A stretch of 64,000 bases of DNA from Marinilabiliaceae bacterium JC040 (GTDB taxonomy: Bacteria > Bacteroidota > Bacteroidia > Bacteroidales > Marinifilaceae). Shown here piece after piece: positions 54,117 to 61,982 of the stretch; within the stretch, counting starts at the first letter, position 1; every line of letters begins with the position of its first letter. The stretch covers positions 62,001 through 126,000 of the forward strand of contig SNAP01000004.1 of assembly GCA_022496785.1 (NCBI GenBank), read 5' to 3'. Under the pieces are notes generated by a model. That model saw only the letters and a program-made list of their open reading frames with translations, was not told the DNA's origin and did not search any database. A program made the translations under genes and the position numbers.

Positions 54117-54923
54117 TTATTTCATTACATAATCTTCGTACTCACTTTCTATCTGTGTTAATGTGTAATTCCTTGGACTGAATTTTAATTTGAAAGAGTG
54201 TATTGCTTCCTGGGGCATACTTGCTAACTCTTCTGATGTGATTGCTACATCAAGTTGAGGAAAGGTGTTTAACGATTTGAAATTCTGATTTACGATTCTG
54301 CTTTCTATTTGATTTGATACTACTTGTTTTATGTTTTGTATTACCTCCTCTTTAAGTTCTTCTCCTGATTTACCTGAAAATAATTCCTCTAAATCATCAT
54401 CTAGTATAAATCGATCTATTATTATTTCTATTACCTTTTCTTCTACTATTCCTTTTTTTACTTTTCCATCTGTATTATCTATTAATTCGTTGATGTTTAA
54501 TCGTAGTCCATTTAATATATTACGGCTCAGAAAAGAAGAAAAATCCTTACGCACTTTGGGACTGTTTTTCAATTTTATGAAAAAAGATTTTGTACTAGGT
54601 TTCCTTATTATCTCGGAATTCATTATTGTTTCAGTCGATGTTTCTATTATCTCTTCTGAGATTTCTTTACATAAACTTCTTATGAATACTCTAAATTTAC
54701 TGTATTCTATATTGAATTGTTGCTGTGTGTTTGAATCTCCTTTTATCCCATACTTGATATCCATCTCCATATCACTTACTACTACATTTGGTAATTGAAA
54801 ATCTCTCGCTTTCCCATCTTTATTGTATGTGTCACTTAGTGATAATGAATATAAATTAGCTTCGTGTTGGGCTGATACTATATCTCTTAGTACTGATCCT
54901 AATATTCTACTTAACTGAGCCAT
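54117..54923 (-). CDS. Hypothetical protein between the two DUF2589 genes, 268 residues
   Basis: Family not named by me. The N terminus (LSRILGSVLRDIVSAQHEAN, YSLSLSDTYNKDG) resembles the start of DUF2589 neighbours, with a beta-rich segment LPNVVVSDMEMDIKYGI. The middle is helical and charged (RKDFSSFLSRNILNGLRLNI, GEELKEEVIQNIKQVVSNQIESR) and the end is again beta-like (PQLDVAITSEELASMPQEA). No signal peptide or membrane segment. Likely partner of the flanking DUF2589 proteins. Confidence 0.7.
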   Translation of the reverse strand: MAQLSRILGSVLRDIVSAQHEANLYSLSLSDTYNKDGKARDFQLPNVVVSDMEMDIKYGIKGDSNTQQQFNIEYSKFRVFIRSLCKEISEEIIETSTETIMNSEIIRKPSTKSFFIKLKNSPKVRKDFSSFLSRNILNGLRLNINELIDNTDGKVKKGIVEEKVIEIIIDRFILDDDLEELFSGKSGEELKEEVIQNIKQVVSNQIESRIVNQNFKSLNTFPQLDVAITSEELASMPQEAIHSFKLKFSPRNYTLTQIESEYEDYVMK

Positions 54924-54955
54924 TGTTTTAGTTTTTAATTTTTGTTAATCAAATT

Positions 54956-55789
54956 TTATACTGTTTTGACAGAGATTTCTATTTTCTTTTTACCTGCCTC
55001 TATAGTGTAATCTCCTTCTACTAATTCAAAGACTTTATTGTCTCCATCAATTTTGATTTTTGATTCATCAACTTTTTTACCAATTTCTGTTATTTCTTTT
55101 GGATCTAATAGTCCATCTTGGTTTTTATAGGTTGCAATTAATTTGACAGATTCTCCAGCAGCTACTTTAAAGTGAGTAGAATTTACCTCTAATGTTCCAT
55201 TTGGATCTGATACATCTAATGAGTTTCCTAATAATTCAAGTACTTTTGCTAAACCTGCTGGCATACTGTCTTGTCCTGCTTTTACTCCCACATCCATTGT
55301 GTATTCAACACTGTATTTTGAATCAGATGTTGCTTTTGAGTCTTTCTTTGATGAATAACTTGCATTCATCTTTGTACTCATACTAAATGGACCAAGTTTT
55401 AATCGTGCTTGCATTTCTGCTTTTGTGTCTAATGATTTTGAACTTGAGGTCTCTGAATGAGTACTAGATGCTGCTGAAATATTTGCCTTGAAGTTGATGT
55501 CTATATCTTTAATTGCGATATAGGGAATTGGTACTATCGTTAGTAACGGTACATTGATTTGTGCCATCCTTCCTTCTTTGATAAAAGAGAATGATACATT
55601 TACTGTTTTCTTCTCTTTTGTACTAGGATCTTCATATAAACCAACTTCTTGTATGAATTCCCATGATGTTTTTGCTGCCATTGCCTGAGCTTCTATACAA
55701 GCTTTTAGTGGAGAACCAATTATTGAACCAAATGGTATTGCCTGAAGTGCATTTGTTGCTACTTGCGAAGGCGTTGTATCTATTGCCAT
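54956..55789 (-). CDS. DUF2589 protein, long form
   Basis: First gene of the minus-strand DUF2589 operon. The N-terminal domain shows the family pattern ALQAIPFGSIIGSPLKACIE, KTVNVSFSFI, INVPLLTIVPIPYIAIKDID, and KAGQDSMPAGLAKVLELLG at about 190-208. A Ser/Lys-rich linker lies mid-protein (about 115-170), and about 65 extra residues at the C terminus form a separate beta-rich domain. 277 residues, no export signal. Two similar palindromes lie upstream (55826-55898). Confidence 0.82.
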   Translation of the reverse strand: MAIDTTPSQVATNALQAIPFGSIIGSPLKACIEAQAMAAKTSWEFIQEVGLYEDPSTKEKKTVNVSFSFIKEGRMAQINVPLLTIVPIPYIAIKDIDINFKANISAASSTHSETSSSKSLDTKAEMQARLKLGPFSMSTKMNASYSSKKDSKATSDSKYSVEYTMDVGVKAGQDSMPAGLAKVLELLGNSLDVSDPNGTLEVNSTHFKVAAGESVKLIATYKNQDGLLDPKEITEIGKKVDESKIKIDGDNKVFELVEGDYTIEAGKKKIEISVKTV

Positions 55790-55825
55790 AGTTAAAAATT
55801 TTGTTTGTTAGTATTTTTTTATCTT

Positions 55826-55898
55826 GTAAGCTTACGGTTATAAAGATATTGTAGATGGTTTTCTCTTATTAATTCTTTTTTGTGAAGTAAGCTTTACT
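55826..55898. repeat. Pair of related palindromes upstream of DUF2589 operon
   Basis: GTAAGCTTAC (55826-55835) and AGTAAGCTTTACT (55886-55898) share the same half-sites and are about 61 bases apart, close to six helix turns. They lie 37 and 97 bases upstream of the DUF2589 start, where no ordinary -7 box is found. Possible operator. Confidence 0.4.
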
Positions 55899-55934
55899 AT
55901 TGCTTTTTATTCTCTTTATAAAGTTTTATAGAAA

Positions 55935-55968
55935 AAAGCCCTAAAGCAATTTTCTGCTTTAGGGCTTT
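55935..55968. terminator. Bidirectional terminator
   Basis: Perfect 14-bp stem AAAGCCCTAAAGCA / TGCTTTAGGGCTTT with a 6-base loop and A6 to the left; it ends the minus-strand operon 57610-55992. Confidence 0.9.
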
Positions 55969-55991
55969 CATATTTTTTGTGAATTGATTTC

Positions 55992-56381
55992 TTATTTTAC
56001 TTTCTCAATTTTTATATCATTAGATTTACCATCTAAATCTGTTCGTGTTAATGTAAATGAGATTTTTGTTCCTTCTGATAAATTTAATTTAGAAACTGCT
56101 GATTTGATTAATGCTAAATTTTTTTCGTATTCTTCTAATGCTTTAGCATCTGCTTTACTCTCTGAACTTTCTTCTACTTTATAATAGTTGAGATTCTCGT
56201 ATAAATAGGGTTTACATGCATTTTCTACTTTGGACATATCGTCATCCTCATAATTTACAGGACTTAGAGACATTGTATATATATATGTCTCCATTTTATC
56301 ATCGTCTTTACACGATTTTATACTTGATCCTAAGCCTACTATCATTCCTATTAGTAGAAGATTCTTGATTAATTGTTTCAT
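55992..56381 (-). CDS. Small exported protein, probable lipoprotein
   Basis: Starting at ATG 56381 the product is MKQLIKNLLLIGMIVGLGSS followed by IKSC, a plausible type II signal with Cys at residue 24, and a short acidic spacer (KDDDKM). The mature part is small, charged and without recognised domain (129 residues in all). A frame extension to ATG 56414 adds eleven residues and would bury the signal. It is the last gene after the holin, the position of an Rz1/spanin-like protein, but no spanin features (proline-rich or coiled) are seen. Confidence 0.7.
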   Translation of the reverse strand: MKQLIKNLLLIGMIVGLGSSIKSCKDDDKMETYIYTMSLSPVNYEDDDMSKVENACKPYLYENLNYYKVEESSESKADAKALEEYEKNLALIKSAVSKLNLSEGTKISFTLTRTDLDGKSNDIKIEKVK

Positions 56382-56432
56382 ATCTCTGTCTTTATAGATT
56401 TGTGTTTGTGACATTCAATTTACGATTTTAAT

Positions 56433-56801
56433 TTATTTGTGTATAACTTTATTTGTGATTTTTTCTGCACTCCTACCTATTACATAACCCCCTAATCCTA
56501 ATTCTAGTAAGGACCAAAATGGTGAATCTTTTTCTAATATTTCTAAAGGAGTAAACATCCCTATTACTATTATTAATGTGAAGGTTAACATTACTATTGG
56601 ACGCCAAGATTTTTGTAACCAATTCCCTTTTGCTTCAGATAATATCACTGAGGTCTGATTGTCGTTTACCTTCTCTAAATAGTAGAAAATTAATTTATTG
56701 ACTTCACTTTTAAGTTTTTTCTTTTCCAAATGTGTTGCTTCTACTCCTGTAATTACTTTTTCTACTTGTTCTAGTAGATCGTTGATTAATCCAAATTTCA
56801 T
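56433..56801 (-). CDS. 3TM-type phage holin
   Basis: Small membrane protein that makes holes in the inner membrane and lets an endolysin out. N-terminal amphipathic coiled helix (LEQVEKVITGVEATHLEKKK), then SWRPIVMLTFTLIIVIGMF as a hydrophobic helix and PFWSLLELGLGGYVIGRSAEK, which matches the 3TM holin family. 122 residues. It precedes the lipoprotein and follows the split gene; the muramidase at 58897 is the natural partner. Confidence 0.8.
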   Translation of the reverse strand: MKFGLINDLLEQVEKVITGVEATHLEKKKLKSEVNKLIFYYLEKVNDNQTSVILSEAKGNWLQKSWRPIVMLTFTLIIVIGMFTPLEILEKDSPFWSLLELGLGGYVIGRSAEKITNKVIHK

Positions 56802-57067
56802 TTTTTTCTCTTTTTATTTTGTTTCTTTTTTTCTAGCTTTTCATTCTTTTTCCCATAATAGAGATTTATTACTTCTTGTATTGTATCTGCATATATAGGT
56901 TCTTTTTCGTGATATAATCTGTTATAGCTTATAGGTGTCCCTTTTCTTGATAGAAAGATTCCACTTTCCCCTAATAAGTATAAGGTCATATGTTTATAAA
57001 AATTGTTTGTGTGTTTTACGATATATGACAAACAATTTGTAGGACATCCCAATTGTACTTTTTTTTT
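56798..57067 (-). CDS. Downstream part of a split gene (-1 frame)
   Basis: Continues the frame of the preceding gene if the ribosome slips back one base at 57058-57064, giving one protein of about 149 residues joined at IKKK-VQLGCPTNCL. As an independent frame it could start at ATG 57091 (97 residues), inside the upstream gene. Contains FYKHMTLYLLGESGIFLSRK and a Lys-rich tail. Function unknown. Its stop overlaps the holin start (ATGA). Confidence 0.6.
   Translation of the reverse strand, partial: KKKVQLGCPTNCLSYIVKHTNNFYKHMTLYLLGESGIFLSRKGTPISYNRLYHEKEPIYADTIQEVINLYYGKKNEKLEKKKQNKKRKK
57000..57064 (-). other. Candidate -1 ribosomal frameshift site
   Basis: On the minus strand the zero-frame codons are AAA AAA AAG, containing the heptamer A AAA AAG in the phase used by E. 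coli dnaX. Nineteen bases downstream a perfect 11-bp hairpin (AAATTGTTTGT / ACAAACAATTT, 57000-57038) is found. A -1 slip joins the two frames. Confidence 0.45.
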
Positions 57068-57246
57068 ATTGTATAAGGTTTGGATGAACATAGCATTTCT
57101 ACTAATGGCTCTATATCTTCATCGGATTCTAATAGGTGTATTTCCTTCTGAAGAGTTTTGTAGAATTGTTGTAATATCTTTTTAGATCCTTTATACCCGA
57201 AAAAGAAGATTTTATCTTCATTTCTATTGTTATCAGTCTCCTTCAT
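57016..57246 (-). CDS. Upstream part of a split gene, 76 residues in zero frame
   Basis: Unrecognised protein: MKETDNNRNEDKIFFFGYKG start, then charged helices (KKILQQFYKTLQKEIHLLES). After IKKK the zero frame adds only about 13 residues and stops. An A9 run precedes this point. Either a programmed -1 frameshift, a recent indel, or a sequencing error explains the split. Lies between the HTH gene (19 bases) and the holin gene in one operon. Confidence 0.55.
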   Translation of the reverse strand: MKETDNNRNEDKIFFFGYKGSKKILQQFYKTLQKEIHLLESDEDIEPLVEMLCSSKPYTIKKKYNWDVLQIVCHIS

Positions 57247-57265
57247 ATTAAATTATTTTGTTTAA

Positions 57266-57610
57266 TCAGTTTTCTTTCTTGAGTTTATTTATCCATTCAT
57301 CTAAATCTTCTCTTTTAAAGATGTTTCTTCTACTATTAAGTTTATAATATGGAATTTCTTTTTTTGAGATTAATTTGAATAAATATCTCCTAGATATTCC
57401 TAAATATTGATATGCTTCTTCTGTATTTAAAAGATTCCTGTCTTTAAGACTTAAATGCTCAACATATCTTTCTAATAGATTTTCCATATTTCTTAAATTC
57501 TCATTTATCTCGTCTAGTAATGTGTGTATATCACTTTCATGATGTATGAGTTTTAATAAGATTTCTTGTCTTACTTTTTTTATTATACTTATAATTATAT
57601 CTGTGTTCAT
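57266..57610 (-). CDS. Excisionase-family helix-turn-helix protein
   Basis: The C-terminal half is a MerR/excisionase-like HTH_17 domain: LLNTEEAYQYLGISRRYLFK followed by LISKKEIPYYKLNSRRNIFKREDLDEW. The N-terminal 55 residues form a helix, likely for dimerisation. 114 residues. First gene of the minus operon that contains the split gene, holin and lipoprotein, and so probably its regulator. A TAAATTTG -7 box (57634-57641 on the minus strand) lies 24 bases upstream. Confidence 0.8.
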   Translation of the reverse strand: MNTDIIISIIKKVRQEILLKLIHHESDIHTLLDEINENLRNMENLLERYVEHLSLKDRNLLNTEEAYQYLGISRRYLFKLISKKEIPYYKLNSRRNIFKREDLDEWINKLKKEN

Positions 57611-57633
57611 ATGTTTTTTTATATGTTCATAAA

Positions 57634-57641
57634 CAAATTTA
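57634..57641 (-). promoter_or_regulatory. Possible -7 box of the HTH-holin operon
   Basis: The minus strand reads TAAATTTG, 24 bases before the HTH ATG; the -33 region has no good match. Confidence 0.35.
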
Positions 57642-57668
57642 TAAAATTAAAGAATACAGATCTTTCAG

Positions 57669-57692
57669 ACTATACAATAAACTATACAATAA
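57669..57692 (+). repeat. 12-bp tandem repeat
   Basis: ACTATACAATAA occurs twice head to tail in the gap between the HTH gene and the plus-strand membrane peptide gene, just upstream of the minus-strand -7 box. Possible regulator site. Confidence 0.5.
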
Positions 57693-57823
57693 ATCTTAAG
57701 TATATTAACTCAATTCCCTATTCTATAATGTTTATAAGTGTATGTGGGTGAAAGTATTACACCACTATAAAAATTATGAAAATAAATATCTAATTTTATT
57801 AAAATTTTTAAAATTATATTTTT

Positions 57824-58021
57824 ATGAAGTACTCAAATTCGTTTTGTATTGGTAGTTTTTCTACCTTTTTGATCTCAGATCAGCTAATTTCTTCTTTCTT
57901 TCAAATACTTGTTAGTATTTTAGGTGGTATACTTTCTACTGTTTGTGTTGGCTTTTTTAAACATAGATGGAAGATGAGGGAGATTGAATTAAAAAATAAA
58001 CTAGAGAATAGGGATAAGTAA
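57824..58021 (+). CDS. Small membrane protein, 65 residues
   Basis: A single hydrophobic helix (FFQILVSILGGILSTVCVGF) is followed by a basic-acidic tail (KHRWKMREIELKNKLENR). Size and layout recall very small holin-like or anchor peptides next to phage-type genes, but I cannot assign a family. Codon use is ordinary. It lies alone on the plus strand between the HTH gene and the DUF6266 gene; the start ATG follows an AT-only stretch. Confidence 0.5.
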   Translation: MKYSNSFCIGSFSTFLISDQLISSFFQILVSILGGILSTVCVGFFKHRWKMREIELKNKLENRDK

Positions 58022-58146
58022 GATTTATAGTAAACAATATATTTTAAGCTTTTTAGCCTATAATATATTCCTCAAATGCTTTTGAATGCATATGAGTGTT
58101 TATAAAATTCTTCTTATCTTTTTATTGCTATTTATCACTTTTTATA

Positions 58147-58177
58147 TCTGATTCAAATCTTTTAGATCCTATATTTG
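58147..58177 (+). promoter_or_regulatory. Promoter of the DUF6266 gene
   Basis: TCTG (one mismatch to TTTG), exactly 19 bases, then TATATTTG; transcription would begin near 58184, about 58 bases before the ATG. The remainder of 58022-58241 shows no gene. Confidence 0.6.
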
Positions 58178-58241
58178 TAATGCGCAAGAGATAATAATAA
58201 GGCCTTATTTATAATGTTTTATAAATTTAAAATTTTTTATT

Positions 58242-58844
58242 ATGGCAATAATTGATGCAGGTATTTTAGGTGGTTTATCAGGGAAAATTGGTAATGTTGT
58301 TGGTTCTTCTTGGAAAGGTATTTCTTATCTTAGAATTAAAGCTGCTAGAAGAGCGAATCCAAGAACTGTCGATCAAGTTAATCAGAGAAATAAATTCTCT
58401 TCTGTTGTTAGACTTGCTTCTGAACTTTTATATCCTCTTATACATCCTTATTGGAATTCAGAGGCTGTGAGAATGAGTGGATATAATTTATTTGTCTCTA
58501 GAAATATTGAAGCTTTTGGTGTGAAAGGTGATTTAAGTTTCCCTAAGAATCTTCAATTGCTTCCTGACCCAAGAAAAGATGATTTCGATTTCATTTCTCT
58601 TAAACTTTCTGAAGATGATCCTAAATCTTTAGTATGTCAGTTTAAAAATCCTTCTGCTAAGGTTTTCTTATTGGCTGTTTCTAAAGATAGTGATTTTGTT
58701 TTCTCAGAACTTACTTGTGATAGAGATAGTTCAGCTAGTGTAAATCTAGATTTCCAAGCAGATGCTTCTACAATGGTTTTTGCTTGTACTTTAGATCCTA
58801 ATGCTGAACTTTATTCTAAGACTGTTTTCTCTTCTATAAAATAG
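58242..58844 (+). CDS. DUF6266 family protein
   Basis: Family of unknown function restricted mainly to Bacteroidetes. The N terminus has the hallmark GILGGLSGKIGNVVGSSWKG and YLRIKAARRANPRTVDQVNQ. The middle block LYPLIHPYWNSEAVRMSGYN is also typical. The C-terminal half is beta-rich and less conserved. 200 residues, no signal peptide. It has its own promoter and terminator. Family members often lie near muramidase/holin-type genes, as here (from memory, not checked). Confidence 0.78.
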   Translation: MAIIDAGILGGLSGKIGNVVGSSWKGISYLRIKAARRANPRTVDQVNQRNKFSSVVRLASELLYPLIHPYWNSEAVRMSGYNLFVSRNIEAFGVKGDLSFPKNLQLLPDPRKDDFDFISLKLSEDDPKSLVCQFKNPSAKVFLLAVSKDSDFVFSELTCDRDSSASVNLDFQADASTMVFACTLDPNAELYSKTVFSSIK

Positions 58845-58862
58845 TGTTTAGTTTATTTGTTG

Positions 58863-58898
58863 TTAAGCCGTCTCGATAATAGAGACGGCTTTCTTTTT
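58863..58898. terminator. Bidirectional terminator between DUF6266 and muramidase genes
   Basis: Perfect 10-bp GC-rich stem AAGCCGTCTC / GAGACGGCTT with a 7-base loop and a T-rich tail. Confidence 0.9.
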
Positions 58899-59676
58899 AT
58901 CCTTTATGTTTTGTATATGCCTTTTCGAGTTTTATATCGTATTTGTTTTCTTTATATGCTGGTCCATTATACCCTTTAGCAAATTTATCCCACTCTTTTG
59001 TTTGTAGATATTTATATAGTTTTGTTTTATGAAGAAAATTACTTGTTAATACTAATTGAGAAAATTCATCTTTATGCATGTATTTTATGAATTCTTCTAA
59101 ACTTGAAACTCCACATGATTGATAATTAAATCCCATTATTTGAAACATTCCCCATGATGCTGATGAGTCTGCTGCTTCTTTGTTTATTTCTCTTGCTTTC
59201 TCTAATCGTTCATATTCTTTTATTCCCCCTTTATAGTATTTCCTTGTCCATTTTGAGTATAGTATATCTTCATTACCTTTGATATGTAATTCAGGATCAA
59301 TTCCTCTTTTTTCTAATTCTCTCCAAAAAATATGACCTTCAAATAAGATACTTGGATATCCTTCTTTAAAGAATCCTCCTCTTCCTCCTGTTTCTACTTC
59401 TTGTATCGCTTTTAAACTAGCTATTTCTATATCAAGTAATTCTGATACGGTTTTGTAATCTGATGAATTTAATAAGATATTATCACTTTTATAGTTTTTT
59501 AATATTAGTTTTTGCCATGTATTATATCCTACAATTCCATCTGCTATTAATGAGTTTGCTTTCTGAAATTCTATTACTTTCTTTTTTGTCTCTTCATCGA
59601 ATTTGTATTCCATTGATAATAAATTGTGGAGTTTTTCTACTTCACTACCTGTATTGCCTATTTTTAGTGTTTTCAT
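58897..59676 (-). CDS. N-acetylmuramidase with peptidoglycan-binding domain (endolysin-like)
   Basis: Peptidoglycan hydrolase. The N-terminal 55 residues are a PG_binding_1 domain (LKIGNTGSEVEKLHNLL, VIEFQKANSLIADGIVGYNT). The catalytic domain (about 85-255) is the DUF3380 N-acetylmuramidase type: AIQEVETGGRGGFFKEGYPS carries the probable catalytic Glu, then ILFEGHIFWRELEKRG and SWGMFQIMGFNY. 259 residues without a signal peptide, so release would need the holin at 56433. Confidence 0.87.
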   Translation of the reverse strand: MKTLKIGNTGSEVEKLHNLLSMEYKFDEETKKKVIEFQKANSLIADGIVGYNTWQKLILKNYKSDNILLNSSDYKTVSELLDIEIASLKAIQEVETGGRGGFFKEGYPSILFEGHIFWRELEKRGIDPELHIKGNEDILYSKWTRKYYKGGIKEYERLEKAREINKEAADSSASWGMFQIMGFNYQSCGVSSLEEFIKYMHKDEFSQLVLTSNFLHKTKLYKYLQTKEWDKFAKGYNGPAYKENKYDIKLEKAYTKHKG

Positions 59677-59868
59677 ATTATTGTATTTAATTTATTTTTC
59701 TAGATCATAAAATTAGATTATTTACTTTGTTTTCTACCCATATCTTTTATAAGCCTATAATTTTATATATTATTAATGAACTTGAAGAAGTATTTTTGTG
59801 TTTGTTTAATGTATTGACTTTCAGGTATTATTGTCGTAATTTTATAAGCACACTAATATTTTTTTAAG

Positions 59869-61884
59869 ATGAAAACTTTTTCCAAACTAAAGAATTATAT
59901 TAAGATTATATATACGAAAATGGTAATATCTTTATTTAAGATTTTTGCCAGTTCGAAATCAAAACAAATTCTATGGATTTTATTATTTGTTCTTGTAGGT
60001 TTTTTAATGTCTATGTTTATATACTTTATTTTTATATCACCTTTTGATCTTAAACTTGCTTTTTCTAATGTATCATCCTTGTATGTAAACAAAAGTTTCA
60101 ATAATGAAGAAAATATTGTTATATCTTTCATCATTTATATAATAGGGTATTTTTTAATTTATGTACTTTTAATTTCTTTCGTAATTAACCTTATTTTTAA
60201 GCAAACCGAGGCTTATATTAATGGAGAGATAAGATACTTTCTTAAAAATCATATAATTATTTTAGGATATAATAATTCGGTTCCTAGTTTAATTAAAAGA
60301 ATTATTAAAAATAAGGATTTTAGTAATAAATCTAAAATCTTGTTACAATCATCTTCTGATATTAAATCTTTGCGTTCTAAATTGCGTACTAAGCTTAATA
60401 AAAATGAGGAAGATAAAATTCTATATTATTCTGCAAGTAGGGATTCTCTTGAAGATCTAAAAAATATGAATATAGAATATGCGAAATTGGTCTTTTGTAT
60501 AGGAGAGGGTGAAAAGAATTGCGATTTTATTAATTTAAATTCTATTAAAAAAATATCTAAGATTTATTCTTTATCTAATAAAAAAATACAGTGTTTTACT
60601 TCTATAGAGAGTAAATCAATTAATAAACTTCTTAAAAGAAATAATATAACTGAAGATATTTCTAGAAATATTGATTTCTGCCCTTTTAGTATTAATGAAA
60701 TTTGGGCAAGAAAATTATTCGTTCTTAATAATGCATGTCTAAATGATTGTGATTCTAATAATATTAGATATCAACCTCTCGATAGAGAAGGTATTAATAG
60801 TAATTCTGAAAAGAGAGTCCATTTGGTGATTATTGGAATGACTAATATGGGAATTACTCTTGCTATAGAAGCTTTACGAATTGCTCACTATCCTAATTTT
60901 AAGACTAAAAATATTAAAAGTATAATTTCCTTTATTGATGTTGATATAGATTTTGAAATGAATTGCTTTATTAATGAACATAAACAATTGTTTCAAAATA
61001 TAAGGTATAAGTATCGTGATGTCAATAATGATAAGAGAAAAAAAGACTATATTCCATCTTTAGAAATACAAGATTCGAATAAAATAAATATCGATTTTGA
61101 GTTCAATTTTTATAATGCCAATATTGCTAATCCTAAGATGCAAAATTATATTGACAATTGGGCTAATAATCCTAATCAGTATCTTACTATTATTTCTTGT
61201 TTAAATAATCCAACTGCTAATATTTCTGTTGGTTATAATTTTTCAGATCTTTTATATAAAAATAATATACCTATATATATTCTGCAAAAAGCTTGGGGTG
61301 AATTACATGACTTTATGAATGATTCTAAATATTTGTATTCGACTTATAAATATTCTAATGTAAGACCTTTTGGTATGGATTTTAATGGTATTGATTCTTC
61401 AGTAGATTTTAAAACATGGGGAAAGTATGTCAATTTCTTTTATAAAAGATCTTATATTTCTACGAGTAAGGATGAAATTGATGAAGAATGGAATAATTCT
61501 ACATATATTGAGAAATGGTTTAGTATATATCATGCTATGTCTATACCTACGAAATTAAGATCTTTAGGTATTAATCTAGTTTTTAATTCTTCTTCTTCTT
61601 CTTTCAATATTTTTAGTAATTTATCTTTATTAGATCTTAATATTGATGATATTAGAAATCTAAATGATGTTGAAGATAATAGATGGAATATTGAATTTCT
61701 ATTGTCGGATATAGAGAAAAATTATTTCTTTAATTCTTCTAAGCCAGGAGATAAATCTGAAATTTCACGTTCAGAAAACGTTTTTAAGTATGAAAAATTT
61801 ATTTATTATTTTGTTGAGATTTTAAAACTTAAATCTAAGACTGAAGGATTAGATATTCTTAAAGATATTTTGGAGAGTAAATAA
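59869..61884 (+). CDS. Predicted ion-channel-like protein with two Rossmann domains and RyR-like tail
   Basis: Two transmembrane helices near residues 33-56 and 82-110 are followed by a TrkA-N-like Rossmann domain (HIIILGYNNSVPSLIKRI, from about 127), a second one near 316 (VHLVIIGMTNMGITLAIEAL) and a C-terminal block at about 565-615 (VEDNRWNIEFLL) that resembles the E-H-N-R-W element of bacterial RyR domains. No TVGYG-type selectivity filter is visible between the helices. 671 residues. Probably a ligand-gated membrane protein sensing a nucleotide or dinucleotide; function unproven. Confidence 0.65.
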   Translation: MKTFSKLKNYIKIIYTKMVISLFKIFASSKSKQILWILLFVLVGFLMSMFIYFIFISPFDLKLAFSNVSSLYVNKSFNNEENIVISFIIYIIGYFLIYVLLISFVINLIFKQTEAYINGEIRYFLKNHIIILGYNNSVPSLIKRIIKNKDFSNKSKILLQSSSDIKSLRSKLRTKLNKNEEDKILYYSASRDSLEDLKNMNIEYAKLVFCIGEGEKNCDFINLNSIKKISKIYSLSNKKIQCFTSIESKSINKLLKRNNITEDISRNIDFCPFSINEIWARKLFVLNNACLNDCDSNNIRYQPLDREGINSNSEKRVHLVIIGMTNMGITLAIEALRIAHYPNFKTKNIKSIISFIDVDIDFEMNCFINEHKQLFQNIRYKYRDVNNDKRKKDYIPSLEIQDSNKINIDFEFNFYNANIANPKMQNYIDNWANNPNQYLTIISCLNNPTANISVGYNFSDLLYKNNIPIYILQKAWGELHDFMNDSKYLYSTYKYSNVRPFGMDFNGIDSSVDFKTWGKYVNFFYKRSYISTSKDEIDEEWNNSTYIEKWFSIYHAMSIPTKLRSLGINLVFNSSSSSFNIFSNLSLLDLNIDDIRNLNDVEDNRWNIEFLLSDIEKNYFFNSSKPGDKSEISRSENVFKYEKFIYYFVEILKLKSKTEGLDILKDILESK

Positions 61885-61982
61885 TTTGTTAAAAATTATT
61901 TTCAAGGATGTATTTTTTAAAACTTTTAATAAATTTGTTCGATTATCAATTTATCACACACTAATTAGATATTAATTTTATA

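Noticed and set aside
54331-54798. 155-residue plus-strand frame opposite the gene between the DUF2589 genes
   Set aside because: Ser/Ile/Phe-rich shadow of a gene that fits the tightly packed minus-strand operon.
55984-56184. 66-residue plus-strand frame opposite the lipoprotein gene
   Set aside because: No promoter, and it starts just past a bidirectional terminator; the minus frame has the signal peptide.
52458-59676. Complete prophage
   Set aside because: No integrase, terminase, portal, capsid, tail or replication gene is present; only lysis-type genes and DUFs.
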